The notes under the pieces are model-generated. The model saw only the letters and a program-made list of their open reading frames with translations. It was not told the DNA's origin and searched no databases. This document shows, piece after piece, positions 12,297 through 25,300 of a DNA stretch of 64,000 nucleotides. The stretch covers positions 1-64,000 of the forward strand of contig LGRX02035486.1 of assembly GCA_001247695.2 (NCBI GenBank). Direction: 5' to 3'. A program made the position numbers and the translations under genes. Within the stretch, counting starts at the first letter, position 1. Every line of letters starts with the position of its first letter. Source of the stretch: Cymbomonas tetramitiformis (taxonomy: Eukaryota; Chlorophyta; Pyramimonadophyceae; Pyramimonadales; Pyramimonadaceae).

Positions 12297-13750
12297 CTAA
12301 TAATGCAAGGGTTTAGTTGATTCAGATATCAAACGAACTAGGGTTCCCAGATTCTTCTGACCGCTTTTGGTGACCACCAATTGATGCACATCGCCGTAAG
12401 TCGCGTATTCCATCTGAGTTTGTGCATGCTCCCCCGCGGGGAGGACATCACCGGCATTCCCGTCGCACAAATTGAAGAGGCGACATCCAAGCCCGCTTTC
12501 ATTCAAAGTGCCGCGCATGAGCTGCATGTTCGTATCTTGCGTGAAATCACACTGCTCAAGCCCAACATTGTGATCCACCAACCTAAAATCATTGATGGAA
12601 GGTATCTGCACTCAATTGATGCCACTGGTGAGGAAGGTATGGTTTGCAGCAGGCGGCTAAACCCGAGCCAACTAACGCTTTTACAGAGCAGAATGCAGGC
12701 TTCACCCACAGCGATTCACCCAAACAAGCAAGGCGCCCCGGTGTCCCGGAAAATCTTCCCCAACATTTTAGGGATTTCCGGGAGTGTGAGATCCCACCTA
12801 CCCATCCTCCCACTCCACTCTCATCTCCGGGAGCCCCGGGATTTCCTAAAATGTCACTGTGTGTATTCATACAAGGTTTTGATCCCTCGTAGGCCTACCT
12901 GGATAAAGAGATCTGCCCTAAATACGGACGGATCATGCTCGCATGCCCGGCGGTATGCCTGCAGAGAGCTGCACTGCCACACCTCCATCTCTGGGAAGAA
13001 GCTCACAAGTTGCTGCAACGCCTCCTGCATCGCCTCCAACCAGCACGCACATGGATGCACTTATACATGCAATGTTCAACAGTGGGCGAGGCAGTGTATT
13101 TAAGGGGGCTTGCGCATTTGCTTGCGCGCGCTTGATTGGTCGGAACTGGGGGCGCGGCAAAGCTGCCTGCATGCTTATCGCACCTTGTGCATTTGCACGC
13201 CGACATCGTAGTCCTGGCCTACACCATCGAAATTGCGGTGGGCCGCATCCGGCACGGAAGGCGCACTCCGCGTGGCAGCGGTGCCTGGGGGCTCTTCATA
13301 AAGCTTATCGATGAGCACCACGCGCCCCACTTCAAGTTTCTGCTGTTGCAGGCGCGCCAAAAGAAGAACATCCATGTATAATAAGCCTGCAAGTCCACGT
13401 CGTGGCCCAGCACAAATCAAGAACGGACCTTCCACGTAGATGGGGAAGAATTACATAGATGATACCGTGACATAGGGGATCTTAAGCAGTTGCTATCAAC
13501 GCTTATCAACGGATAGAGGAATATTCTCCAGGGGATTCGAGCTCCCTACCCTGGTTGAAACATGCTACACGCGCCGCAAGCGGGTCAAGCTACCTGCACC
13601 GGCTGACACATAGCAGATACGCTGGGTTTTGGAGGACTTCAGCCTGAAGACGGATTTCGTAGCCGCCAAAATCATGTGCTGGAAACCACGTCGGGCTTCC
13701 GGATTGACAAGGCGGTTGGTGCCACATGCTTGGTCGCCACATTCCGCCAC
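12297..13750 (-). CDS. Unrecognised protein with a Rossmann-like motif, last four exons
   Basis: Four minus-strand exons join in phase: about 13750-13594 (5' end unresolved), 13386-13184, 13024-12899 and 12605-12297, ending in TAG. Donors are CAG|GTAGCT, AAG|GTGCGA and CAG|GTAGGC; acceptors end TTGCAG, ATGCAG and GTGCAG. The first junction reads RICYVSAGAGLLYMDVLLL and is soon followed by VGRVVLIDKLYEE. A hydrophobic strand, a GAG turn, then a strand ending in Asp suggests a nucleotide- or SAM-binding Rossmann fold, but this is a motif-level guess. The C-terminal exon is about 103 codons with no recognised domain. The start of the gene is not resolved. It is transcribed towards the PqiA-like gene. 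Confidence 0.5.
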
Positions 13751-13754
13751 GGAG

Positions 13755-16370
13755 CTCAGGGGGTGTTCCTATCGCCTCCCAAGCAACCCTTTCAGCTGCA
13801 GGCCCAGAGGGTGGGCAACTGGAGCGTCCAAGGGGGAGCGTGGAAGTGGGGCAACTAGGAGTGCAGTTAGTGGTCTAAGTGGCATGGGAGTGAGGAATCT
13901 AAGCTCGTGGGTGGGAACAAGGCATCTAAGTGGGACGGTGGGAAAGGAGCCCTGAGTGGGCAGAGGGGGAGTGACAAATAATTTCCTTGCGTGAGAGTGG
14001 GAGAGTGGGAGTGGACCACGACCTGAGATTTGTGTCCGGACAATCTGCCAAACCCTGCAAAGAAACGACCAAAAACTGTTGGAAAAATGTCCGAGAGCGA
14101 TATGAACCCATCGCATCCCTGAGTGTGGTCACCAATTTGTATCCCTGGCTATCCTCTGGTAGTTGCGAACTATGTCCAGATCTATTTCATATATGTGGTG
14201 CATTTATATTAATACATAGCATGCATATTCCAAATATCATACATATCATACATGTCCCCAAGAAAAAATAGATAGATAACATCGTCATAATGTACGTTGT
14301 ATCATATTACACTGTAAATACAAGGCTGGCGCATGCAGGTCGGTATGCATAAACATGCTTGTGCGTGTGTGTGTGTAACACTGCAACTTGAGGTTCTGCG
14401 GAGGCGTAGAAGGCCGTAAACCACAAATTGCAGACCCCAACTGCGAAGGCAGCCGGAGTTATACATGAAAGCAAGAGTGGGTTGGGGCGATCGAACGGAG
14501 TCTTTTCAAGGCCAAGGGGCTCGGAAACTTTTCAAACTGTTTCTCCCCGTTCGCTTTCTGAGATGCCCAGACGAGCGACGAAGTTCCTCAAAGTGCGCAC
14601 CGAGAAAGGCGGAACACCGCGAGTTTCTGGTCGGCGCAACGTCTCCCAGAATGCTTTGGAGCACCTGCAACGTACTTTCATGACGGGTCCATGCGAGCAC
14701 TCAGTCGCATTTGCATACAAGTATAAACACAATACTAATAAGAGAAACAATGTGGCTGGAAACCAAAACGCGCGGGCACAGCGAACCTCGATGCGAATAT
14801 TTAGTGGGACTGGTTCCACGTGGCATTGTACACGCTGAATATAAGCTGATTCGGACGCGGTGCACTCGTTATAACTCGTCAATGCTGCATCCATTTCAGC
14901 ATAAATTAGAATATTTCGTCTTAGCTTGTAAGTGTTGCGGCACTTGCAAATGACTTATTCGAATTATGCCGATCAAGGCCCAGCGCTCAGTACTGTACGT
15001 CAACGGCGGGATGATTTGAGTGTATTGGGAGCTGGGCAGCGCAAGCCACAGGTCTGTGCTGCACGTAGGGGAAGGAGCGGAAGTGCCACAGCGATGCTGA
15101 CACCATCATAAGCTAACGTCTTCTCACCATTGACAGCTTGGGCATATTGCCAGCGCCTCGCGCCCCTAGGTGCGGTCTCAAAGATCCATGAGCTCAGCGA
15201 AGAGGCGCTCGTGCTTGCTTCCGATTCCTGTGTTCAACAGCAAGATCCTCTCCAACTATTCGCTGTCAATACTACACATTCCGCCCAAGAAAGGCTCGAC
15301 CTGCACACTACGCGATGCAACACAGACTTGCAGGCATCCCAGACAGAAACTGAAATCAGAGCTGATTTCGCGAAAGCCATGATCTCCAGAGAGCACGAAA
15401 AGAAGCAATTTTCATGAGGCGTAGGAAAATGCCGAGTCGTGGTATTCGGCTCGGTGATTTGGTCACTCGATTTGTCCACGATGAGGTGGAAACCCTACCT
15501 CAGTGTGTTTGTTCTCTCTTTCACGTGGCGCGGTCGCCGATGTTGCAGCGACACTTTCCGACGAAAAAGAAGTGTTATGGTCTGTCCGTACTACGCTCAG
15601 TATATTTCCAAGATTCACTTTATGTGCACACATCTTTGCAGTCTCACTGCTAAACTGCAGACGGTCGCAGGAATGCTTGCGGACAGTCGAGTGACACTGT
15701 AACGCTTAGGCTATCCACCTGACCCGTTCTCTCACGTCAGAAATTGAGTGTTGACAACTCGAATTTCGATTCCTCTTAATAATTAATTCTAGCAGGTTTG
15801 AGGTTAGAGGTGTCGGGTTGGGGCCCTCGTGCTGTCGATCGGATGTCGCTGTCGCTGTCGTGCGGAGCTGTCCGCCGCGCCGCGCCGCGTGTCCGATGTC
15901 TGACGTTGCGTTGGGCTTGGCCCAGGGCGAGGGGCTTGGCCTTGGGGTTTGTCTGTCGATGTCGACGTGTCGTGTGTCCGTGTCCTCAACGTCAAGTCCT
16001 GTCTCCTGTGACATGACAATGACATGACGATGACGTATGACATTGACGTCGCGCGTCGCGTCGCGTCGCGTCGTGACATGATATGACATGACATGACATG
16101 ACAATGACAATGACAATGACAATGACAGTGACAATGACAATGACAATGACATGACATGACATGACATGACATGACATGACATGACATTACACGTATCTGA
16201 AAGTTTCCCCAACTGCACGTTTCTGAACGCCAAGGGGTTTAAAAAGTCCCTAACACGGAAACCAGAGCAAAGCTAACCTTTGGTCCCAAACGTCCCTACG
16301 TCCCTACCATTCACCAAAGCCAGACAATCACACATCAGTTGCAGTCCAGCCTCGAGGTTCTCCTAGAAGA
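13755..16370. other. Stretch without a supported gene
   Basis: 13,840-14,000 is rich in GGGAGTG-like words. Short open frames at 14428-14838 and 15130-15417 have no recognisable domain. 16067-16190 is a TGACA microsatellite. The promoter of the GT77 gene should lie at the right end, but I see no confident core element. Confidence 0.5.
16067..16190. repeat. TGACA / TGACAA microsatellite
   Basis: Uninterrupted mixture of the 5-mer TGACA and the 6-mer TGACAA, preceded by a GTCGCGTCGCG tract. The long frames on the opposite strand (His/Cys or Ser/Leu repeats) are products of this array and are not genes. Confidence 0.95.
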
Positions 16371-19300
16371 ATGCTTTTCCGATGGCACACCTACATTCTA
16401 CTGATGTTATGCTTGATATCCTTATGGCTTATGCTTCAGGTGGGCTTCCTGACCTTCGAAGCAACATGCACGGGCACCGCCAAACCTGCATCCCGTAGAG
16501 AGTGCAAGTGTGCGGGCTGTGGAAACCGAGTATCTCTCGCCTCTGGATCCTGATACGGAAACCGCAGACTTTGAAACTTGTGGTTGCATGCCACGTGGCA
16601 GGGACTCGCGAGGACCCACAGTATGAAGGTGCACACCACCCATCCCTCGGAGAGTTTACAACGGCTCAACGGTGATATCGACAGATACAATATTGTACCT
16701 GTCGATGTCACCAAGCCCGACAGCCCAGCACGAGTGAAACGGCACAGCTATCGGCGCTCAAGAACTTTTTCGCGCCCTGATGATAAACCCATTAAAGAGA
16801 GGTACTTCTGCTGCAACTCCTATGCCAGTGTTCCTCCCCGGGGCCTCACTCTATGGCTCACCGCATGGCCGCAGTGACACCTAATATGGCGCTCGTGACG
16901 ACCATGCCGTGACCTGAGAGGCAATTTTCGTCACACGTGTCTTTGGCAGGCAGGAACCCGAGTTTCTGCCTGCGGATGAATACTTGCTCACAGATGAGCT
17001 GGTCCTGCGCGCGGCTATGGATCGCACCCTTGCGGTGATCTTCGTGGACGCGGTGACTCTCGACTGGGCATTTAATTGGGTGGCTCACTCCAAGCGAGCA
17101 GGAATGACCAAGTGAGCTCCCGCCAAGCGCTGCCCTCTGGGGATTGTCTTTAACCCAAGCCTCGTTGCAAGCGGGAAGGGATGAATAAGCGAGCTCCCGC
17201 CACGTGGAACCCTCTCGCGAGGATCTCCTCCTCCCGCAAGTGGGCTGGGATGAACAAATGAGTTCCCGCTGTGTGGAACCCGCGTGAAGGTATTGACTTG
17301 CGGCGTGATTTGAATTGGAACTCTGCACTCGAGTCGCAGCTTGGTCGGCTTGTCCGCAAAACTAAGCCGGGTTAGGATAGGGTCTGATCGGCAGACCGGC
17401 GCGGGCAAGGGGTCGCGGGCAACGTGTGGGGGGTTAGGGTTAGCTCCTACAAGCCAACCGTAGGGAGTCGCAGGCACCTGGCAGACCAGATGTGGGTCCG
17501 GCAGCCCCACTGGGAGGGTGGGGGGCGTCAGTCGGGGTGATGAGGGGTCTGATAGGCCTATCCGGGGAGGGTTGCAGGCACCTGGTGGGGGCGAGGGACG
17601 GCTACAGTCTATACAAGCTGGTCAAGGCCGGTGTGCCGGCATTCGCTGCCGTAACTGAGGGTACCAGTGTCGAAAGCTGGAAGGTTGCGCACCTTGATTA
17701 CCCCCCCGCGCGTTTGCTGCTGTGGGTACCTTTTCGTAATGCTCGCCACATTCAATCCTCCCCAGGGTGCACCCCGCCACCTTTTTAAGCTCGCATCTTC
17801 GCTGCTTGGGATGCTCACAGTCGCACGAATCGACCACCCCACCTCGCAAAACGCGAGAAAGGATAAGGCCGGGGGACCTACTTCCCGAGCCCTGGGGCTC
17901 CGGTGTGAGGAAGGGGAGGTCAGCTTGAGGCTCATCTGAAATGCCACCGGAAGGATGATCTGAAGGGACATTTTGAGCATCACCCAGAGGGCGAGGAGCT
18001 GGCCTGCGGTGTGCCCCCTGCAGAGTCCCCCTAGTAACGACTTTGAGAGCCAGTCGGCGGACGAAATCGCCAGAGAAAGGATCCAAGTACTCGACACAGC
18101 GCTGAAGGCCGGCGTCGACGTCCTCATATCCGGTGTGTATGTGCACTTGCTGCCTCGGGAGGGCGTGCCACCTTCGACAGCCGGGCTGGCTTCCATTAGA
18201 GTGTCTTTGCGCAAGTGGTTGGGTGCTGCCATAGGCAAGCGGGCCTGAGTCCTGGAGTACACGGCTGCCCATGCCCATTAACTCACGAGCCGTTCATATG
18301 ACCCCAAGGGCATCCCCTCCCCATTCATATGCCGCTAGCGGTGAGCTGCGGGGCAACAACCCGAGGCGAAGCCTCTGCTGTAACCCGTGGCAGCCAGGCT
18401 CTGCTTTTACCAGTGCGAGAGGCGGCGGGCTGCACATCTTTGTGAAGCATTTCGGCTTGGACCGAGACTTTATCAATCCGGAGAACTCCTTGCCCTTCAT
18501 GCTGTGCATGCGGCGGGGTGACTCAGCCTCGGCGGAGGGATGGGCCGGCTTCCGGGTGACAGACAGTGACACAGTGTGGCTGAAGAACCCGCTGCGGTAC
18601 TTTGCCAACCACGTCAGCGCAGATTTGTTGGTGTCCTCGGTGCGAGCGCCGCGCGTGCTCATGGCGGCTCGCGGGAGGCCCGATGGCGGCTCGCGGGAGG
18701 CCCGATGGCGGCTCGCAGGAGGCCCGATGGCGGCATCATGCCAGGGATTTTCTAGTGCTCCCAGCCACTTGGAGGGTCTGGGAGGGGAGAGTCGGGTGTG
18801 TGAGCGAGCGCAGCGCTGGACACGAGGCCAGGTCTGCGCTCATGGCGCGCTCGAGGGACCAATCGCTTGATGTGAGGCCGAAGCCCGAGATGCGAGCGCC
18901 CCCTCGTGTCTTCCGCGGACCTCCGTGGATGCCACCTGGGCCTTGCCTCGTATCTGGCCCCCAAAAGCGGCTGCGAGTCTGCTCTCGAGACATGGCTCCA
19001 AATCCGCCCTCGAGGCCGCCTTTTGTGACACGCTGAGTTTTGGAGGTCTTCAGCCTGAAGACGGAGGTCGTAGCTATTTTCATGTCTCCTGTCTTCATAC
19101 ACCACATGCGCGGGGTTGTGACACTAAATCTTCTGTGAAGTGAAGTCCCGATGCCTATAAATGAGCCCCTTGAGCTGGGGAACGGAGTCACCAAGGGATT
19201 GAAGCTCCGGGATGCTGGGGGCTGACAGGCCGCACACGCACCAACGACCAATGACACGGGCCTGGAGCTCCCAGAGGCGGTACCCCCCTGCCCCCAAAGT

Positions 19301-22300
19301 CCGCGCCATGCATCAGCTATCCCTCCGGTGCAGTGCGGCGGCCGGGCTCGTGCCTGCTGCGGCATCCATGACCCTGTTCACGGCACTGTGCGCGCCCCTC
19401 TCACCATGCCGGGCGCTCCGTCATGTCTGTGGAGCGGCGCCGCGCCAGGGCTTTGCCTTCCGCAGCTACAGCGGAGTCCTAACGTGGGCTTTGACGGCGA
19501 TGACCTGGCAGGTGCACTACCCTGTGGACCTTGGCGTGTTGTACGTGCGAGCCACACCCGCGTCCAGGTGAGTGCGCTCCGTCCGCCTGGAGCAGGAAGC
19601 TCGCCGTTTGGGAGGATCTTTCAGAACCCCTCGAGTGGTGGCGGTCGTCTCCGCCCGGTTCACAGGGACGCACAGCGGGAGGTGACGCAGGAAGCTGGTG
19701 ACTCAATGGAAAGCTAACGCGAAAGCGCATCCAGACCGAACCGCACACACAGGTGAGTGCCTGACCCCACCGGGGCCGCTCCGTGTTGCTGTGAGCGCAG
19801 GCTTCGTGCTTGGAGCCACTCGCCCAGAAGCACGCGCTTGGAGCCACTCGCCCAGAAGCACGCGCTTGGAGCCACTCGCCCAGAAGCACGTGCTTGGAGC
19901 CACTCGCCCAGAAGCACGTGCTTGGAGCCACTTGCCCAGAAGCGCGTGCTTGGAGCCACTCGCTCAGAAGCACGTGCTTGGAGCCACTCGCCCAGAAGCA
20001 CGTGCGCGCCCACCTCCGAGGGCATCGTTCAAGCTTTGCGCACAATGCTTACGGAGCGCTTTCGCTGAGAGTGGCTCCTCGGCTGCTGGGGGGAGATTAG
20101 CTTGCGGAGAGCTGGGGAGATTAGCTTGCGGAGAGAACTTTGCATCGAGGGCAGAGTTTGGCGGCTCCGAGAGCCACATCCGTCTCGCCCGCTGTATATC
20201 CGTCTCGCCCGCTGTATATCCGTCTCGCCCGCTGTATATCCGTCTGTCCGCTGTATATCCGTCTCGCCCGCTGTATATCCGTCTCGCCCGCTGTATATCC
20301 GTCTCGCCCGCTGTATATCCGTCTTCGCCCGCTGTATCCGTGCCCCGCTGTATATCCGTCTCGCCCGCTGTATATCCATCTCGCCCGCTGTATATCCGTC
20401 TCGCCCGCTATATCCGTCTCGCCTGTATACCTGTCTCGCCCGCTGTATATCCGTCTCGCCCGCTGTATATCTGTCTCGCCCGCTGTATATCTGTCTCGCC
20501 CGCTGTATATCCGTCTCGCCCGCTGTAGATCTGCTCGTCCATCACAGCTATGTCCACGTGGCAGGTGCGGTCGCCCCATACGAGCGCTTCACTTGGTGCG
20601 CGTTGGGCGTCTGAAGGTGCATGCCACGTGGCGGTCATTGCATGGCTTTCGGGGGAACAGGTGCATGCCACGTGGCGGTAATTGCATGGCTTTTGGGGGG
20701 AACATACCACGTGGCGGTCATTGCATGGCTTTTGGGGGAACAGGTTTCACGGAGCTCTTGCACCCGAACCTGGACTCCCCCCGCGAAGAGTGCGCGCGCC
20801 CTTTCGCCGCGCCCCCGCATACCCCGACAGCCCCTCAGACGCAGCGCCACTTGAGCGCCGCGTGTGCGGTGTGCTCAGGAGCCGCCTTCCCTCTTGCCTC
20901 TCCCTTCGGACCGCGATGTGTCCCGCCCTGTGACGTCCCTGAGGCACGCCCCCCTGGGCTGGACACTCAGAGAGTCTCTCCATCTGCCAGGGAAGTAAAT
21001 CCTCACCGCTCACCACGTTCCCAGCTCGGCGCAGTCTTTGTGACCGGGCGGCCGTAAAGAGGGCGCACTTGTAACACCGTCGCTATTCCCCCAACTCTCG
21101 ATGTGGCATCACGGTTTTCAATCACACCGGCCGGCACCGGCACCTCGGTATAGTTGTAGTCGGAGGCTTCCCGTGCGACCGCACCTTCGTGGCCCGGGCT
21201 GCGGAGGGCCCAGCCCAGAGAGCTGCTGCAGAGGCGTGTAGGAAGAAGCCTTCGTATGGGAGCCTCCAGCTTCCCAAGCTGGCATCCTTTGCAGATTGAC
21301 AGGGGAGACGCTCAGAGCCCGAGGAAGCCTCAGATTGCCGGCGAGGAACTGCCACGTCACTGACAGCCTCCGACTCTGACAAAGCAAGGGCAACACGGAC
21401 GAACTGATTGGATGAGACAAATGCAACAGCCGGATGTCGGACTGTTTGAACGGGCGAGGGTAAGCTGAAAAACGGAGAGCGTGGCTCATTCATATTGGAA
21501 TCGTCAGTGGAAGCGAGGGAGATGAAAAGATGTCGGACTGCTTGCCGGCCGGCGGCAGTGACCGTTGTCCATGGCATGGCGAGTGCGAGGCCATTGAGGG
21601 CATCCACGTGGGGAATGTGTCTGTGAACTCGGGGATGGGAAGGGGAGGGGGCGGTGTGCATCCAGCCGTCTATTTGGTATATTCGAGGACGTCGCTTTGC
21701 TGGGCCTGCTGCCTGTCACCTTATTTTGTGCGCATCTCCTCGGATTTCCTCAGCTCTCCGCTCTCCTGGGCTCTCCGCTCTGCTCTCCACTCTTGGCTTT
21801 GGGCTCTTGATTTGGGGCTTTGGGCTCTCGGCTCCCGGCTCCCGGCTCTTGGTCAACGAGTTTTAGGAGTTTTAGGGTTTGGGTTTCTCAGCTCTTGACG
21901 CTTGGCTCTTGAACTCAACTTTTTCGATTTCTACATTGCGTTTGGTGTGAGCCAAAATGCTTCTTAATGATGACGCATTTTCTCCAAGGCTCTCGTTACC
22001 TCAAGCCGAGGGGGCACGGGCGAGGCAGGCAAGGCTGAAGGCATCTGATCGGATGCGCGCCCACTGGCCTCGCCGATGGTGCACGCTCGGAGGAGGGGCT
22101 CAAGGGTGTGTAGGGGATTGACCAGGGTGATGGTACAGATGGGGCTCATGGGCCTGAAGGGGCTTGAGGCATGGGCGTATACAGGTGGGGGGCTTGAGGC
22201 ATGGGCGTATACAGGTAGGGGGCTTGAGGCATGGGCGTATGCAGGTGGGAGGCTTGAGGCATGGGCGTATACAGGTGGGGGGGCTTGAGGCATGGGCGTA

Positions 22301-25300
22301 TACAGGGGGGCTTGAGGCATGGGCTTATACAGGTGGGGGCTTGAGGCATGGGCGTATACAGGGGGGCTTGAGGCATGGGCTTATACAGGTGGGGGGCTTG
22401 AGGCATGGGCTTATACAGGTGGGGGCCATCACTACTTTGTGACAAAATTGCCGCAGCAGCGTCAGCTTGAGCCCTTCGTGGTGCACACTTCCTTCACTTT
22501 CGGGGGTCTACAGGTTTTTCCCGGCGCCACCTTGAGCTGCTGGGCAGAGTCGAGCTCGTTGCGCAGGGAGTGGTGAGCTCTGCTGTGAACACGCCGCCTA
22601 GCGTTGATGCCAAGCTCCACGATCACCGCGGTTCTGGCTAGGCAAGCTTGGATTCGCCAGAGCTGCCCGCTGCCCGCATGACCGTCGATCTATTCCACAC
22701 TGACTACCTCCCCGCCGTGTCGTTCTGTAGAGGGCCGGCGATTGCCTGGGTTTCCGCCTCGCGCAAAGTGCTGCACTTTGATACTTGGTTCAGACTCGAT
22801 TGGAGTCCGCCTCCTGGCGTGGAGCTGTCGACTTGCTTCTGACTCGACCGGAGTCCGCCTCCTGGCGTGGAGCTGTCGACTTGCAGCTTCCGCGCCCTCG
22901 GGCAGTCAGATCAAGGAATGTTGCAATCCCTCCGGACCTGCCAAGCCGAGTGCAATTCACGCGCACAAGTGAGACTGCCCTCCCAGGTGCCATGCAAAGA
23001 TGTACGTAGGTGTCCAAGGTCATTAGTGGTATTCAGATGGATCGGTCAAGGCGGAAGCAACTCATAAAGGGCTTTTCAGGCATACCTTTGCTTCCGATGG
23101 CGTTTTGCAATCCTCGTCTTCAAGCAGACCTTCGCTCGAGGATTGCAAAACGCGATCGGAAGCAAAGGTACAGCAAAGGCTTGAAAAGCCTTTTATGAGC
23201 TGCTTCAGCCTTGCTCGGAAGTAGGAAGAATGCACCCGCTTGCGACGTGACACGCGCAGCTGTCATGTGTTGGCGTGTCGGGTGCAGGGGCGGCGCCATC
23301 GCCTGCGGGAGGCGACCCTGTGGGAGGACCCCCCCGAGTATTACAACAATCCGATGGGGTACCTCACCTTCGAGATGGACCTGCCGCCCGAGCTGCTGCT
23401 TCCCTTTGAGGTCGCTCCCCACGCGCCTGCACGCCCCGGCCTCCGAAGCAACGCCAGCGCGCTTGTGCTGCCACGTGTGCGCTTGTGCCGCCACGTGTGC
23501 GATTGTGCTGCCACGTGTGCGCGTGTGCTGCCACGTGTGCACTTGTGCTGCCACGTGTACGATTTTGCTGCCACGTGTACGATTGTGCTGCCACGTGTGC
23601 GCTTGTGCTGCCACGTGTGCACTTGTGCTGCCATGTGTGCGCTTGTGCTGCCACGCCTTAGCTAGCCTTCCCTCGCCACCCCTGCCACCCTAGCATGTGA
23701 GGCGCAGCTCGTAGCTCGGTGAGTGTTCATCCTCACGGGTCCACGTGTACCGCAATGTTGAACCCGCAATGGCACTCAGAAGCTCCGATGCCGCGCCTCC
23801 AAGGTCCGACCTCCGATGCTGCGACTCGGAGGACCTCCGATGCCACGCCTCCGACTTTTAAGATGCCTCTGGGGGCTGTTTAATCACCAATGGCATGTCC
23901 CCTGGCAGCTGCTGCAGAGCTCCGCCCGCCGGTGGCTCGCCTGCTGCAGAGCTCCGCCCGCCGGAGGCTCGCCTGCTGCGCGCGCGCTTCTTCTTCCGTC
24001 CCCCACTTCGCTGGGTGTGGTGCGGGGCAGAACTACTACCCGGACGAGAGGGCGAGCCGGCCTTTGACAAATGCGGCGAGCGAAGAGGGCGGCTCGACTG
24101 ATGATGTGGCGCTTGTGCGCGCGCACATGGACCTTGTGTGGCATCAGGTGATGCTCCCCTTGGGACTGTGCCACGTGGCAAAGCTCCTGCAAAGCTGCGA
24201 CTGGCTTGCCCTTAGCGTTAGGGCGGGAAGCGTGTTGATCTCCCAGCTGCTCCATGCTCACACCGTAGAGCACACAAGAAAGCGCGGCTGCCATCACCTC
24301 TGGCCTTTGAGTGACCTCCCCTTGGAACAAGGAGGTGCCCTCTTGGTCCGAGGGCTATCCCGCCGGCGATGCACGAGGGCCTAGGCGGTGCTTGGCCACG
24401 GTCGCTCACCTCGGAAGGTGGGGCTTGGTGTGCAGGTGAAGCAAATCCGGCGAGCCGCCCAACTGGCCTACGGCTTGGGGCGGGTGCTCATTCTGCCGCC
24501 GTTGATGTGCGGCCTAGACCGCTGGTGCGGGCCCAGGCCACCTGTCGGAAAACAGGATGTTCTGAAGCAAATACTCGTCAGCCGGCGTCACTTGCGCCGA
24601 CACACGCTCTCACCACCGAGCCAAGCCTCAGCCCCTCGAAGCCGCCGGCGCCGTCCAGCACCCGAGCATCCGCCCCGGCCACCACCGCCAGCGCGCCAGG
24701 CTGCGCCAGGTCCGCGGACTGCAATGATCGGGAAGGGTGCGGCGCAGGTGGTTCCCCCACGCGGGCGCCTTGCCCGAGTCGCATCTGAGGCTGCCCTTCA
24801 GCTGTCCGCTGGACCACGGTGACCACACCTCCCCTCGCCTCTGCCCGCCGCGTCCTCCCGTCTCCGGTGTGCCCGACATGTGCCCTGCGTTCCACTGCGG
24901 AGGTGCCAAGAGGCGTGGAAGGACCCGGGGGGGGGGGGGGCTGCCTGGAATGCCATCGCGTGATCCCTGGTGCCCATGCTCCAGCGTCGTCCTCAGAGGC
25001 GGTGCGCAGCAGATTGGTGTGTTCAATCGGAGCCTGGAGTGGTGTGATGCAAATCGTGCATCCTTGAGCTGACTCCCGCGCCGCGCACGACAAGGCCAGG
25101 CCCTCTTAGTCAGCGTTGGCGACGGGACAGTTGTTAATGTGCAATTCTGGGAAGAGGAGCCACGTGTGCGCTTCCGCGAGCACTCCTTCCTAGCCAACCC
25201 CCGCACTCCAGCTCGCGTACGTGCCCCCCTCCCCCCCACTCCGCTGTCCTGCCGCACACGCCGCTTGCCCCACCGACCTGGCGGGTGCTTCCCCGAGACT

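Noticed and set aside
15798..16233. Long frames over the TGACA array
   Set aside because: Repetitive peptides arise from the microsatellite on both strands.
20102..21057. 305-codon Arg/Ser/Tyr-rich frame
   Set aside because: It is driven by the 20-bp minisatellite, and the arrays lie between splice-supported GT77 exons.
24388..25261. Minus-strand frames of 170-210 codons over the GT77 exons
   Set aside because: They are shadows: the plus strand shows conserved GT77 motifs with in-phase splicing at the same positions.
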